From: Pseudomonadota bacterium | GTDB lineage: Bacteria; Desulfobacterota; Desulfovibrionia; Desulfovibrionales; Desulfovibrionaceae | Assembly: GCA_018817515.1 (NCBI GenBank) | Contig: JAHIUD010000032.1 | Span: forward strand, 1 to 64,000 | Direction of reading: 5' to 3' | DNA: 64,000 nucleotides | Shown here: positions 31,065-39,536 of the stretch, one piece after another | Position numbering within the stretch: position 1 is the stretch's first letter | Layout of the letters: each line of letters starts with the position of its first letter | Position numbers and translations under genes: made by a program | Notes under the pieces: generated by a model | What the model was told of the DNA's origin: nothing | Databases searched by the model: none | Seen by the model: only the letters and a program-made list of their open reading frames with translations

Positions 31065-31093
31065 TTGACAAAAGCAGGCCAGCCCGTTTAAAC
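31065..31093 (+). promoter_or_regulatory. Promoter of tRNA-Lys
   Basis: A perfect TTGACA at 31065-31070 is followed after 16-17 bases by TTTAAAC, a plausible -10 element. This is 33 bases before the tRNA 5' end. Confidence 0.65.
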
Positions 31094-31125
31094 GCTTCTT
31101 CGCCGCAACGAAACGCGGCGCACGT

Positions 31126-31201
31126 GGGTCACTAGCTCAATTGGTAGAGCAGCGGACTCTTAATCCGGAGGTTCAAGGTTCGATTCCTTGGTGACCCACC
31201 A
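31126..31201 (+). tRNA. tRNA-Lys (anticodon CTT)
   Basis: A 76-base tRNA with encoded CCA. The acceptor stem is GGGTCAC / GTGACCC. The anticodon loop CTCTTAA gives CTT. The outermost anticodon-stem pair appears as a G-G mismatch; all other stems pair. Confidence 0.94.
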
Positions 31202-31212
31202 CGTAAGACTTG

Positions 31213-31247
31213 AAAAGCCGCTTCCAACTGGGAGCGGCTTTTTTCTT
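31213..31247 (+). terminator. Terminator after tRNA-Lys
   Basis: AAGCCGCTTCC / GGGAGCGGCTT hairpin with a four-base loop, followed by a run of T. Confidence 0.88.
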
Positions 31248-31507
31248 TGCCCTGGTGCTGGCCGCAAATATACTGAGCCGGGCGCGGCATGGCGCGAAGG
31301 CAATTGGAAACTGCGATTTTCATCATTGAGCAACTGTGCGCAATTAGAACAGGGCTGTCAAGAAAGGCCAATAATGATGTACGTGGGCCCCAAGGTTAGG
31401 GCTTGGCAGAATCATAGTGGCGAGGTAGAAAGACAAAATTAAGCTTGCGGAGCGCAACAGCGCCCCTGCGGACCGGAACGCTGACCAAGCCGCCAAAAGG
31501 AGAGCCC

Positions 31508-32137
31508 ATGGGCTTCAGCTTTTTTCCCAAGGAAATCCAGTTTTTCGACCTGTTCATGGAGCAATATGCCAAGCTCTCCGAGGCTGTGGCCGCTCTGAAC
31601 TGCATATTTCAGGAATTTACGGACTGCGAGAACATGTGCAAGACTATCAACCTCCTGGAGGAGAATGGCAACCACGTCTCGCGCAATATAGCCAAGCAGC
31701 TCTCGCTGACCTTCATCACGCCCATTGATCGCGAAGACATCCATGACATCAACATCGCCCAGGAAGACCTGCTGAACCTCATCAAGGCCATCAGCACGCG
31801 CATCGGCCTGTACGACTTCACCGTGCTCAAGTTCCCGTCCAAACGTCTGGTCAAGAACCTCGCGTCCATGGTCGATGAGGTCGGCCGCATGCTCGACCGC
31901 CTGCGCGAGCGCAAGTCCGTCGACGACAACGCCCAGAAGGTCAAGTCGCTCAAGTACGAGTGCGAGATGATCCTGCTGGTGGCTCTGGGTGAGCTTTACG
32001 ACCTGAAGGGCAAGGATTTCGACACGGTCATGGAGATAGTCAAGTGGACGCACATCTACGACCGCATCGAGCAGGCCGTGAACAAGGCTGAAGCCTTGGC
32101 CGACATCATCGAAGGTGTGGTGCTGAAAAATGCTTGA
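31508..32137 (+). CDS. DUF47 (PhoU-like) regulator of phosphate transport
   Basis: A 209-residue all-helical protein of the DUF47 / PhoU-like family. It has the N-terminal FFPKEIQFFDLFMEQ segment and the ITPIDREDIHDI motif typical of the family. DUF47 genes usually sit next to PiT transporters and are thought to modulate their activity. Here the gene overlaps the PiT gene by 8 bases. AAGGAGA precedes the ATG at 31508. Confidence 0.9.
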   Translation: MGFSFFPKEIQFFDLFMEQYAKLSEAVAALNCIFQEFTDCENMCKTINLLEENGNHVSRNIAKQLSLTFITPIDREDIHDINIAQEDLLNLIKAISTRIGLYDFTVLKFPSKRLVKNLASMVDEVGRMLDRLRERKSVDDNAQKVKSLKYECEMILLVALGELYDLKGKDFDTVMEIVKWTHIYDRIEQAVNKAEALADIIEGVVLKNA

Positions 32138-33140
32138 TGTCCCGCTGTTGCTCGTGGCCATCGTGGCCGTGGCCCTGTTCTTCGACTACACCAACGGGGC
32201 CCACGACAGCGCCAACGCCATAGCCACCATCGTTTCCACCAAGGTCCTTTCGCCCAAGGTCGCCGTGATCATGGCCGCTCTGCTCAATTTTGCGGGCGCC
32301 TTCATGGGCGACCAGGTGGCCAAGACCATCAGCAGCGGCATCGTCAACGCCGACATGGTCTCGGGTTCCCAAACCCTGGTGCTGGCGGCGCTTTTGGGGG
32401 CCATCTTCTGGAACGTCCTGACCTGGTACCTGGGCCTGCCTTCGTCCTCTTCCCATGCACTCATCGGCGGGCTCATGGGCTCGGCAGTCTGCTACGGCGG
32501 TTTTGACGCCCTGAACTACATGTCCATCGCCAAAAAGGTCATCCTGCCCCTGGTGCTCTCGCCCATGGGCGGCTTTTTCGGCGGCTACCTGATCATGGTC
32601 CTGCTCACCTGGATGTTCCGCAATCACAAGCCGCGCAAGGTCAACGGCCTGTTCCGCAAGCTGCAGATCGTGTCCTCGGGCTTCATGGCCGTCAGCCACG
32701 GTCAGAACGACGCCCAGAAGACCATGGGCATCATCACCCTGGCCCTGTTCATTTTCCATATGATCCCCGGCACCGAGATTCCCCTCTGGGTCAAGATCGC
32801 CTGCGCGCTGGCCATGGGCCTGGGCACGGCCACCGGCGGCTGGAAGATCGTCAAGACCATGGGCCACAAGATCTTCAAGCTGGAGCCCATCCACGGCTGC
32901 GCAGCCGAAACAGCCGCCGCCATAGTCATCACCGGGGCCAGCCACTTCGGCGCGCCCATCAGCACCACCCACGTCATCTCTACCTCGGTGCTCGGCGTGG
33001 GCGCGAGCAAGCGCCTCTCCGCCGTGCGCTGGGGCGTGGCCGGGAGCATGGTCATGGCCTGGATCATCACCATACCGGCCTCGGCCATGGTGGCGGCATT
33101 GTCCTTCTACGCCCTGAAGTTCATCGGCGTGATCCACTAG
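32130..33140 (+). CDS. pit: PiT-family inorganic phosphate transporter
   Basis: A 336-residue membrane protein with about ten helices. Two inverted copies of the PiT signature are visible: FFDYTNGAHDSANAIATIVS near residue 18 and MAVSHGQNDAQKTMGII near residue 188. It imports phosphate, usually as a metal-phosphate complex, with protons or Na+. The start codon overlaps the DUF47 gene, indicating coupled translation. Confidence 0.92.
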   Translation: MLDVPLLLVAIVAVALFFDYTNGAHDSANAIATIVSTKVLSPKVAVIMAALLNFAGAFMGDQVAKTISSGIVNADMVSGSQTLVLAALLGAIFWNVLTWYLGLPSSSSHALIGGLMGSAVCYGGFDALNYMSIAKKVILPLVLSPMGGFFGGYLIMVLLTWMFRNHKPRKVNGLFRKLQIVSSGFMAVSHGQNDAQKTMGIITLALFIFHMIPGTEIPLWVKIACALAMGLGTATGGWKIVKTMGHKIFKLEPIHGCAAETAAAIVITGASHFGAPISTTHVISTSVLGVGASKRLSAVRWGVAGSMVMAWIITIPASAMVAALSFYALKFIGVIH

Positions 33141-33287
33141 CCACGAGTCTTTTCGCGTGCCGCCATGCTTCGGGCCATACCCTTGCCTGATACACGACAT
33201 TATTAAACCCGATGCAATAACCGTTTGAAGCAATTTGAGCGGCATGATATCTTTCTCCTGCCCCGATTCATCAGGGCAGGAGGATGC

Positions 33288-34040
33288 ATGGACCAACTGC
33301 ACGATGGGTTGCGCTCCGACATCGCGGATCAGGTGCGCGAGCGCTTCCGCAAGGCCGCAGTTAACCCGCGCGGGCTCTTTGCCTATCCGACGGGCCGCGC
33401 AGCCCTGCTTGCCCTGGGCTACCCCGAACAGGCCCTGTGCGTCCTGCCGGAGTCCGTTCAGGAATGCTATTGCGGCGTGGGCAATCCTTTTGCCGCCGGA
33501 CTCCCTGGCGTTGGCGACGACGTCCTTGACGTGGGCTGCGGGGCCGGAGTGGATGCGCTTGTGGCGGCGCTTCAGGTAAAGAACCAGGGCCAGGTCATCG
33601 GCCTGGAGTTCTGCCCGGAGATGCGTGAACGCGCCCAGATGAATGCGGCCTTGTCCGGCATCGGCAACGCAACCTTCGTGGCTGGCGATGCGGAAAAGCT
33701 GCCTTTTGCCGACGCCAGCTTCGACCTGCTCCTCTCAAATGGCGTGTTCAACCTCGTGTTGCGCAAGCACCAGGCCCTGGCCGAGGCGTTCCGGGTGCTG
33801 CGCCCCGGCGCCAGGCTCCAGGTGGCGGACCAGATCCGTGAGCAGGACGAGCCCCTTCAGGCCTGCAGCCTGGAGGCGAAAGGCTGGGCCGCCTGACGTG
33901 ACGGCGCGGTTCCGGGAAAGGTTTTCCTGGAGATGCTCCTGACCGCCGGTTTCGTTGAGCCGCGTCTGCTGCACATTTCAGGTTTCAAGAGTTCAACCGT
34001 CACGGTTGGAGCGGTCTTCTCCGCGCGCAAACCCTCCTGA
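33288..34040 (+). CDS. SAM-dependent methyltransferase selenoprotein (UGA-recoded; MduS/ArsM-like)
   Basis: A 250-residue protein if the in-frame TGA at 33894-33896 is read as selenocysteine (residue 203). Without recoding the product is a 202-residue truncated protein ending in KGWAA. The frame stays open for 47 more codons after the TGA, to a TGA at 34038-34040, and reads as protein: RDGAVPGKVFLEMLLTAGF. That segment matches the C-terminal part of ArsM-like methyltransferases, where a W-A-x-Cys-x-x-G-A motif is usual, so Sec replaces the Cys. The SAM motif is VLDVGCGAGVDALVAAL. A SECIS-like hairpin follows the UGA. AGGAGG at 33278-33283 supports the ATG at 33288. I recall a family called methyltransferase domain-containing selenoprotein MduS; assignment to it is by memory and motif. 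Confidence 0.82.
33912..33930 (+). promoter_or_regulatory. SECIS-like hairpin for selenocysteine insertion
   Basis: CCGGGAAA pairs with TTTCCTGG (8 pairs, one G-U) around a GGT loop. The loop begins 23 bases after the UGA. Bacterial SECIS elements sit in this distance range, and a G-U in the apical loop is the feature SelB recognises in Escherichia coli. The hairpin lies inside the coding sequence, as expected for bacteria. Confidence 0.72.
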
Positions 34041-34187
34041 TTACGCACGAGTTTTCGAGCCATTCGGCTCGATCCCTTGACACGCACCTCCCGAAAGTCC
34101 AAAGTTCACAGCATGGAACATGGGCCCTAATGGTCCTGCTTTCGTCAATTTTTGCCGACACGTTGCGCACATACGGAGTTGATGGAC

Positions 34188-35306
34188 ATGGAGCAGGGGT
34201 TGGGCAGGGTGCTGGTGGTGGACGACGAAGCGGTCAACGTGGCCGTGCTTCGCGGCATCCTGGTTCATGCCGGGTACGAGGTCTTCAGCGCCATGAACGG
34301 TGCCGATGCCCTGGCCATGACCACTGCCAGCCGACCGGACATGATCCTGCTGGACGTGATGATGCCGGGCGAGTCGGGCTTTGATGTCTGCAAAAAGCTG
34401 AAAGCCGACCCGGAAACCGCCCATCTCCCCATCATCTTCGTCACCAGTCTTTCGGATGTCTCGCAAAAGCTCACCGGTCTTGAACTGGGGGCCGTGGACT
34501 ACATCACCAAGCCCTATTTTGCGCTTGAGGTCGTGGCGCGCGTGCGCTCGCACATGGATTTCCAGCGCCGCCAGGGCGACATCATCCAGAAACAGTCCGA
34601 TCGCCTGGGCCAGATCCAGGCGGCGCAGCGGGCCCTGCTCGTGCGACCGGACCAGCTGCCCGGCGTGAATTTCGCCGTGCATTTCGTGCCCGTGCTTGAG
34701 GCCGGGGGCGACTTCTACGAGGTGGTGGATTTCGGCCAGGGCCGTGCCGCCTATTTTTTGGCCGATGTCAGCGGCCATGACCTGGGCGCTTCCTTCATCA
34801 CCTCCTCGCTCAAGGCGCTCTTCTATCAGCACGCCGCGCCAGAGCGGCATCCAGCCGAGACCTTGCGGGCCATGAACCGCGTCCTGTGCGCCATCACTCC
34901 GGAGGAGACCTACCTCACGGCCGTGCATCTGCAGATCGACAGGGAGCGCGAAACCTACGCCCTGAGCGTGGCCGCGCATCCTCCGGTGCTGGCAGTGCTG
35001 GCGGGCGCGCCGCCGGTTTTCATCGATCTGCCGGGCTCGCCGCTGGGACTTTTCGACGATGTCGAATTCGCCAGCGCTGAAGGCCGTCTGCGCCAGGGCG
35101 ACCGTTTCTTTCTCTACACCGACGGCCTTGCGGAAGGCATCAACGGCGGTCTGGCTACCTCGGCTTTGTTCCGTGCAAAGCTCCTGGACGTGTGCGCCCA
35201 GACCTCGGACCTGGGTCTGCCCGATGTTGTCCGGCGCATGGTTACGACCCTTGTGGGCGAGAGCGCCCTGGGCGATGATGTCGTGCTCCTTGGGGTCGAG
35301 GCATGA
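34188..35306 (+). CDS. Response regulator with PP2C (SpoIIE/RsbU-type) phosphatase output
   Basis: A 372-residue two-domain protein. Residues about 5-125 are a receiver domain with VLVVDDEAV, phospho-acceptor Asp in MILLDVMMPGE, Thr of FVTSLS and Lys of ITKPY. A short helical linker leads to a PP2C-type serine phosphatase (about 160-370) with VLEAGGDFYEVVDFG, FLADVSGHDLGAS and FFLYTDGLAEG, including metal-binding Asp residues. It would dephosphorylate a STAS anti-anti-sigma protein when phosphorylated. The start at 34188 has GGAG 9 bases upstream; ATG 34182 is an alternative. It overlaps the HATPase-STAS gene by 4 bases. Confidence 0.88.
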   Translation: MEQGLGRVLVVDDEAVNVAVLRGILVHAGYEVFSAMNGADALAMTTASRPDMILLDVMMPGESGFDVCKKLKADPETAHLPIIFVTSLSDVSQKLTGLELGAVDYITKPYFALEVVARVRSHMDFQRRQGDIIQKQSDRLGQIQAAQRALLVRPDQLPGVNFAVHFVPVLEAGGDFYEVVDFGQGRAAYFLADVSGHDLGASFITSSLKALFYQHAAPERHPAETLRAMNRVLCAITPEETYLTAVHLQIDRERETYALSVAAHPPVLAVLAGAPPVFIDLPGSPLGLFDDVEFASAEGRLRQGDRFFLYTDGLAEGINGGLATSALFRAKLLDVCAQTSDLGLPDVVRRMVTTLVGESALGDDVVLLGVEA

Positions 35307-36046
35307 GCGCCGCCGCGCCTGATCCTGCTGTAGGCCTGCTCGAGCGCTGCTTTCCGGCCAGCATGGATGAGGTCGAATCCTATGTTGCTGAAATGCATGC
35401 CTATCTGCGGGGATGTGGTGTTGAGGACTGCGGCTTTGAGCTTGAGCTCATGGCGCGCGAGGCCTTGGGCAACGCCGTGCGCCACGGCAGCCGCAATGAC
35501 CCCGCGCAGTCCGTCAGCGCGCGCTTGGCAGTGCATCCTGGCCGGGTCGAGCTGTGCGTCACGGACGGCGGCGCGGGTTTTGACTGGCACGCCAAGTCAA
35601 TCAGCGTGCCGAGCCCCGACAGCGAGACAGGGCGCGGCCTGTGTATTCTGAAGCTCTATGCGGATACCATGGAATTCAACGAAGCTGGAAACAGCATATG
35701 CATTTCCAAGGCATTGCCTGTTGAGGAGGAATTGATGAGCAAGGACAACGACGCTACGGTGCGGCTCACGCTTGAAGCCAACGTCTCCGCCAAGAACACC
35801 GAAGAGCTGCGCAGTTTGTTCAAGCAACACGTGAACGAAGGCGCCAGGAATCTTGAGCTGGATTTCAGCAAGGTGGGCAGCATCGACTCCGTTGGCATCG
35901 GCCTGCTGGTTGCCACGCACAACTCCCTGGTCAAGACGGGCGGCAAGCTGTCCCTGTGCAACGTAAGCCAGGACATCTGCCAGCTCTTCACCCTGATGCG
36001 CCTGGACAAGCATTTCCACATCGCGCAAGCCTTGGTGGAGGGGTGA
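35303..36046 (+). CDS. Fused anti-sigma kinase (HATPase) and STAS anti-anti-sigma factor
   Basis: A 247-residue fusion. Residues about 10-138 are an RsbW-like serine kinase with N-box ELMAREALGNAVRHG, the DGGAGFDW motif and GRGLCILK. Residues 145-247 are a STAS domain with the phosphorylatable-serine motif KVGSIDSVGIGLL (Ser196). In classical partner switching these are two proteins that bind and modify each other. Here no stop separates them, yet a strong internal ribosome site and ATG sit exactly at the domain border, so a separate STAS protein may also be made. The upstream phosphatase gene overlaps it; the Hpt gene follows after 3 bases. Confidence 0.87.
   Translation: MSAAAPDPAVGLLERCFPASMDEVESYVAEMHAYLRGCGVEDCGFELELMAREALGNAVRHGSRNDPAQSVSARLAVHPGRVELCVTDGGAGFDWHAKSISVPSPDSETGRGLCILKLYADTMEFNEAGNSICISKALPVEEELMSKDNDATVRLTLEANVSAKNTEELRSLFKQHVNEGARNLELDFSKVGSIDSVGIGLLVATHNSLVKTGGKLSLCNVSQDICQLFTLMRLDKHFHIAQALVEG
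35723..35737 (+). promoter_or_regulatory. Internal ribosome binding site and start codon for the STAS domain
   Basis: GAGGAGG at 35723-35729 lies 5 bases before an in-frame ATG at 35735. Translation from here would give a 103-residue free STAS protein. The site is a better Shine-Dalgarno match than that of most genes in this window. Confidence 0.6.
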
Positions 36047-36049
36047 GCC

Positions 36050-37168
36050 ATGATGCTTGAAGTTAATGACCTGATGCAGGGCTTCGTGGAAGACTGCCTG
36101 GAGCACCTGGATCATATCGAGTCGTCGCTCATGGACATCGAGGCCGCTGGAGACAATCAGGACCCGGAGGTGGTGAACAGCGTGTTCCGCGCTGCGCATT
36201 CCATCAAGGGCGGGGCGGGCATGCTTGGCCTGGACAACATCAAGGCGCTTTCGCACATGCTCGAAAATGTCCTGCACATGGTGCGCAGCAACGAGATGAC
36301 GCCCTCGCACGCAGTGGTGGACGTGCTCCTCAAAGGCTTCGACAAGCTGACGGAGATGGTCCACAACGTGGCCGACAGCGAGAACATCTCCATCGCCGCC
36401 CATGTGGAGAAGCTGGTTGCGCTGACGGCCCAGAAGACCGCAAACGCAGCTGCCGCGAAGGAGCCCGCCAAGATCGACGTCGGGAAGTCGCGCATCTTCA
36501 CCGTCGACCCCGTGAGCCTGGAGCAGGCCAAGTCCGGCGGCAACGAGATCTACCTCCTGGAGTACGACCTGCTCCACGACATTCACGGCAAGGGCAAGAT
36601 GCCTTTGGAGGTGCTGCGGTCGCTCACGGACACCGGGCGCATCGTGGACTGCAAGGTCGACTTCGAGGCCGTGGGCGACCTGGACGCCTTTGGAAACAGC
36701 ATCCCGTTCTATGTGCTCTTCGCAACCATCCTTGAACCCAAGTATGTCTACGGCCTGGTCAAGCTGCCCGAGGGGCGCATGCGGCACATCGATGACGCTG
36801 GCGACGCCATTCATGTGGAGCCGTTGTCCACCTTCCGCGAGGAGTTCGGGTCGGTGGTGCTCAATGTCAAGGACAGGGCTGGACGCATCAGCGTGCCCAA
36901 GCATGTGGAGGCGCATGTCCTGGCGAATCTGCGCGTGGCCATGCTGGGCGCCATTGGCCGGTGCACCAGCCTGGCGGTGGATTTGGGAGGCGTAAAGGAT
37001 TGCGATCTCTTCTTCTATCAGCTGCTGTGCTCTGCAATGCACACCTTCACGGAAAAGGGTGTTCGACTGACCATCGAGGGGAGCCTGGACGCCGATCTGC
37101 ACAAGGCGGCGGCCTCCATGGGCTTTGGCTGCCATGAGGTCAGGGGCTGCTTGTTCAACGCGGCCTGA
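36050..37168 (+). CDS. Hpt-domain phosphotransfer protein with STAS-like C-terminus
   Basis: A 372-residue protein. Residues 1 to about 110 are an Hpt domain with FRAAHSIKGGAGMLGL, phospho-acceptor His50, as in CheA. An Ala/Lys-rich linker near 130-145 leads to a middle region of unknown fold (about 150-280). Residues about 290-372 resemble a STAS-like domain (SLAVDLGGVKDC ... LTIEGSLDADLHKAAASMGF). There is no kinase catalytic domain, so phosphate must come from or go to another protein. It closes the partner-switching operon and ends at a strong terminator. The STAS-like assignment is tentative. Confidence 0.78.
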   Translation: MMLEVNDLMQGFVEDCLEHLDHIESSLMDIEAAGDNQDPEVVNSVFRAAHSIKGGAGMLGLDNIKALSHMLENVLHMVRSNEMTPSHAVVDVLLKGFDKLTEMVHNVADSENISIAAHVEKLVALTAQKTANAAAAKEPAKIDVGKSRIFTVDPVSLEQAKSGGNEIYLLEYDLLHDIHGKGKMPLEVLRSLTDTGRIVDCKVDFEAVGDLDAFGNSIPFYVLFATILEPKYVYGLVKLPEGRMRHIDDAGDAIHVEPLSTFREEFGSVVLNVKDRAGRISVPKHVEAHVLANLRVAMLGAIGRCTSLAVDLGGVKDCDLFFYQLLCSAMHTFTEKGVRLTIEGSLDADLHKAAASMGFGCHEVRGCLFNAA

Positions 37169-37187
37169 AGCGCAGCCTACGAACCAC

Positions 37188-37231
37188 AAAGCCCCTGCCT
37201 GGCCACGATGCCTAGCAGGGGCTTTCGTTTT
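37188..37231 (+). terminator. Terminator of the partner-switching operon
   Basis: AAAGCCCCTGC / GCAGGGGCTTT hairpin followed by CGTTTT, 20 bases after the Hpt gene. Confidence 0.87.
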
Positions 37232-37271
37232 GCGGCCTACGCGACGCGAAGCGACAGGTTGCGTGCAGAAA

Positions 37272-37302
37272 AGAAAAACCCTTGCGTCATTCGATGCAAG
37301 GG
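37272..37302 (-). terminator. Terminator of tRNA-Thr
   Basis: On the minus strand CCCTTGC / GCAAGGG with a ten-base loop is followed by TTTTTC. Confidence 0.83.
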
Positions 37303-37313
37303 TCAATCTTTTC

Positions 37314-37389
37314 TGGAGCCAGCGAGGAGAATCGAACTCCTGACCTGCTGATTACGAATCAGCTGCTCTGCCGTCTGAGCTACGCTGGC
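37314..37389 (-). tRNA. tRNA-Thr (anticodon CGT)
   Basis: A 76-base tRNA with encoded CCA. The acceptor stem is GCCAGCG / CGCTGGC and the anticodon arm CTGAT-TCGTA-ATCAG type gives CGT. A terminator follows directly. Confidence 0.95.
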
Positions 37390-37444
37390 AAGGTCGGCTT
37401 GCTTGATATCCGAGGGGTGTCCCATGGGTCAAGGGGTTTGTGCG

Positions 37445-38698
37445 TCAATCGAAGCGGTGGCCGCGCCGATGCTCCCAGATGGGGATCATGGGCAAGAGTT
37501 CGCCAGGCTCCTCCAGACCGGAGACGATGAGCAGCCCCTGGGCCTCGATCATGTCCCGGCGCATCTCGCGGCCCCTGTCCAGCAGGGGGGTGGCGTGCAG
37601 CTCCGAGCCGTGTGGCGCGATGGTGCAGGGCACGAGCTTTTCCCAGCCGGGCTGGGCCGGGGCAGGCGTGACCAGCGGCCGCGCCAGCACGGGGCTGGGC
37701 ACGGGCAGTGTGCGCCCGCGCAACCAGCACACAGCAGGAAGCACAAGGGCGTGCAGCAGCGCGAACACTGCCCAGGGCGTGCCGGGCAGGGCGAAGAGAA
37801 TGGTGCGCTCGCGCACGGCGGCGAAGAAGCTCTTGCCCGGCGTGAGCGCCACGCCGTTGAACAGCGGGGTGAATCCGGCCAGGCTGGCCGCCCGCAGGAT
37901 GAAGTCGCGCTGGCCCGGGCCGGTGCCGCCGGTGGTCACGATGCAGTCGCAGTCCGACAGTTCGCGCAGGCGATCGGCGATGTGCTCAAGGCTGTTGGCG
38001 CAGACCTCGCCATGCACCTGGTCCACGCCGCGCAGGCGGAGCAGCCCCGTTGCCATGAGCAGGTTGTCCGCTGGCAGACGCGTACCGCTTTCGTCTTCAA
38101 GGGGGGCCAGCTCGTTGCCGATGGCCAGGACGCGAGTCTTGGGGCCCAGGTAGGCCACCACCCTCATGATTCCGGAAACGGCCAAGGCCGCCAGCACTGC
38201 CGGGGTGAAGTCCTCGCCGCGCCGGATGATTCGCGATCCGGCCTTGATGTCGCTGCCGGCCTGGCAGACGTGCTGGCCGGACAGCACCACACTGGTCAGC
38301 ACCAGACTGCCGTTTTTGACCTCCACGGCCTCCGCGGGCACGGCGCAGTCTGAGCCAGGGGGAAGCTGCCCGCCGGTAAGGATGGCCACGGCCTGCCCCG
38401 GCAACAGTGGCGTGGCGTCGCTGGTGCTGGGGCGTATCTCGCCAGTGATCACGAGACTGACCGGCGTTTCCGGCGTGGCGCCGAGGGTGGCCTGGCTGTC
38501 CAAGGCGTAGCCGTCCATGGTGGATTTGGGCATGACAGGGCTTGAGTGGGCGGCAAAAAGGTTTCGCGCGCAGACCAGGCCAAGGGCCTCGGTCACATGC
38601 ACGGTCCGGGTCTGCCGAGGGTTTGCCTGCAGGTGGTGGCGCAGTTGCTCCAGGGCCAGATCACGCGAGATTCGCTGGCCGGTCATGGCTTCAGTCAT
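37445..38698 (-). CDS. moeA: Molybdopterin molybdenumtransferase MoeA
   Basis: A 417-residue protein that inserts molybdate (or tungstate) into adenylylated molybdopterin. It shows the MoeA motifs PVMPKSTMDGYAL, AVAILTGGQLPPGSDCAV, VTTGGTGPGQRDF, NGVALTPGKSFFAA and LFALPGTPWAVFALL. The second ATG (38698) is chosen because AGGAGA lies 6 bases upstream, while the ATG at 38704 abuts the site. It overlaps mobA by 8 bases. The enzyme would support molybdenum or tungsten enzymes such as formate dehydrogenases. Confidence 0.92.
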   Translation of the reverse strand: MTEAMTGQRISRDLALEQLRHHLQANPRQTRTVHVTEALGLVCARNLFAAHSSPVMPKSTMDGYALDSQATLGATPETPVSLVITGEIRPSTSDATPLLPGQAVAILTGGQLPPGSDCAVPAEAVEVKNGSLVLTSVVLSGQHVCQAGSDIKAGSRIIRRGEDFTPAVLAALAVSGIMRVVAYLGPKTRVLAIGNELAPLEDESGTRLPADNLLMATGLLRLRGVDQVHGEVCANSLEHIADRLRELSDCDCIVTTGGTGPGQRDFILRAASLAGFTPLFNGVALTPGKSFFAAVRERTILFALPGTPWAVFALLHALVLPAVCWLRGRTLPVPSPVLARPLVTPAPAQPGWEKLVPCTIAPHGSELHATPLLDRGREMRRDMIEAQGLLIVSGLEEPGELLPMIPIWEHRRGHRFD

Positions 38699-39371
38699 GC
38701 ACATTCTCCTGCGGCTTGAAGAGGGATCTGGCCGTCTGCCGGAGCAGCTCCAGGTCCTCCGGAGTGTTGGCGTTGCGGAAGGTCACGAGGTTCGGGTCGG
38801 CCAGCAGCAGGGCCTCCACGGGCAGCGGCGACACGCGCACCTTGTCGAAAAAGCGGATGATCTTGTAGTCCTCGCGCTCAAGCTGGGCCTCGATGTGCGG
38901 CAGGCAGCGCCGCGAGTAGATGCCGCACAGGGGCTCGAAGTAGCCGTCGGGCTTTTTCGGCAGCACCACGTCGTCCTCAGGGCGCAACTGGGCCAGCAGG
39001 GCCGTGAGCAGCGCCGGATGCAGAAACGGGGTGTCGCAGGCGGTGATGAAGACATGCTCCGTGCGGGCATTGACCAGCGCCGTGTGGATGCCGGTGAGCG
39101 AGCTGCGCGCCGGGCTTTCGTCGAGCACCAGCCGCCAGGAGGCGTGCGCCTGCAGGGGCTGGAAGGTCTCTGGCTCCTTGGCCACCAGCAGGATCTCCGC
39201 GAAGCGGCCCGAGAGCGTGACCGCGAGGGTGTGCATGAGCGTGTCGAGGATGGTCCGGCCGCCCACCTCAAGCAGGGCCTTTGTGACGCCGCCCATGCGT
39301 TTTGCCGCGCCTCCGGCGAGGATGGCGGCGGTGCAGGGCAGGCGTGTGTCGTTCAGATAGGCACTGTGCAT
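38691..39371 (-). CDS. mobA: Molybdenum cofactor guanylyltransferase
   Basis: A 226-residue nucleotidyltransferase that links GMP to Mo-molybdopterin to form the bis-guanine dinucleotide cofactor. It has the N-terminal signature AAILAGGAAKRMGGVTKALL and the metal-binding FITACDTPFL. The start is uncertain: 39371 leaves 13 residues before the signature, 39422 leaves 30, and neither has a clear ribosome site. It forms an operon with moeA. Confidence 0.88.
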   Translation of the reverse strand: MHSAYLNDTRLPCTAAILAGGAAKRMGGVTKALLEVGGRTILDTLMHTLAVTLSGRFAEILLVAKEPETFQPLQAHASWRLVLDESPARSSLTGIHTALVNARTEHVFITACDTPFLHPALLTALLAQLRPEDDVVLPKKPDGYFEPLCGIYSRRCLPHIEAQLEREDYKIIRFFDKVRVSPLPVEALLLADPNLVTFRNANTPEDLELLRQTARSLFKPQENVHD

Positions 39372-39536
39372 CCTGAGACTATAGGTTTTATTCAGCGTGT
39401 GGGCAACCGCCTCGGCCATCATTTACTGCGGAAAGATCGCCCCCACGGGGCTGATCCCCTTGAGGCGCAGGCCCGTACTGTGTATTCATTCAGGCAGGCG
39501 ACCAGCCATAGAACCCTCGACCTCCTGGAGACATGA

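Noticed and set aside
32106-33302. 398-codon minus-strand frame opposite the PiT gene
   Set aside because: The sense frame has both PiT signatures. The antisense protein is Gly/His/Asp-rich without domains.
33894-33896. TGA taken as the real stop of the methyltransferase
   Set aside because: The following 47 codons keep the family's C-terminal pattern and a SECIS-like hairpin follows, so the stop is more likely a selenocysteine codon.
35597-37306. 569-codon minus-strand frame opposite the STAS and Hpt genes
   Set aside because: It crosses a strong terminator and opposes genes with clear Hpt and STAS motifs.
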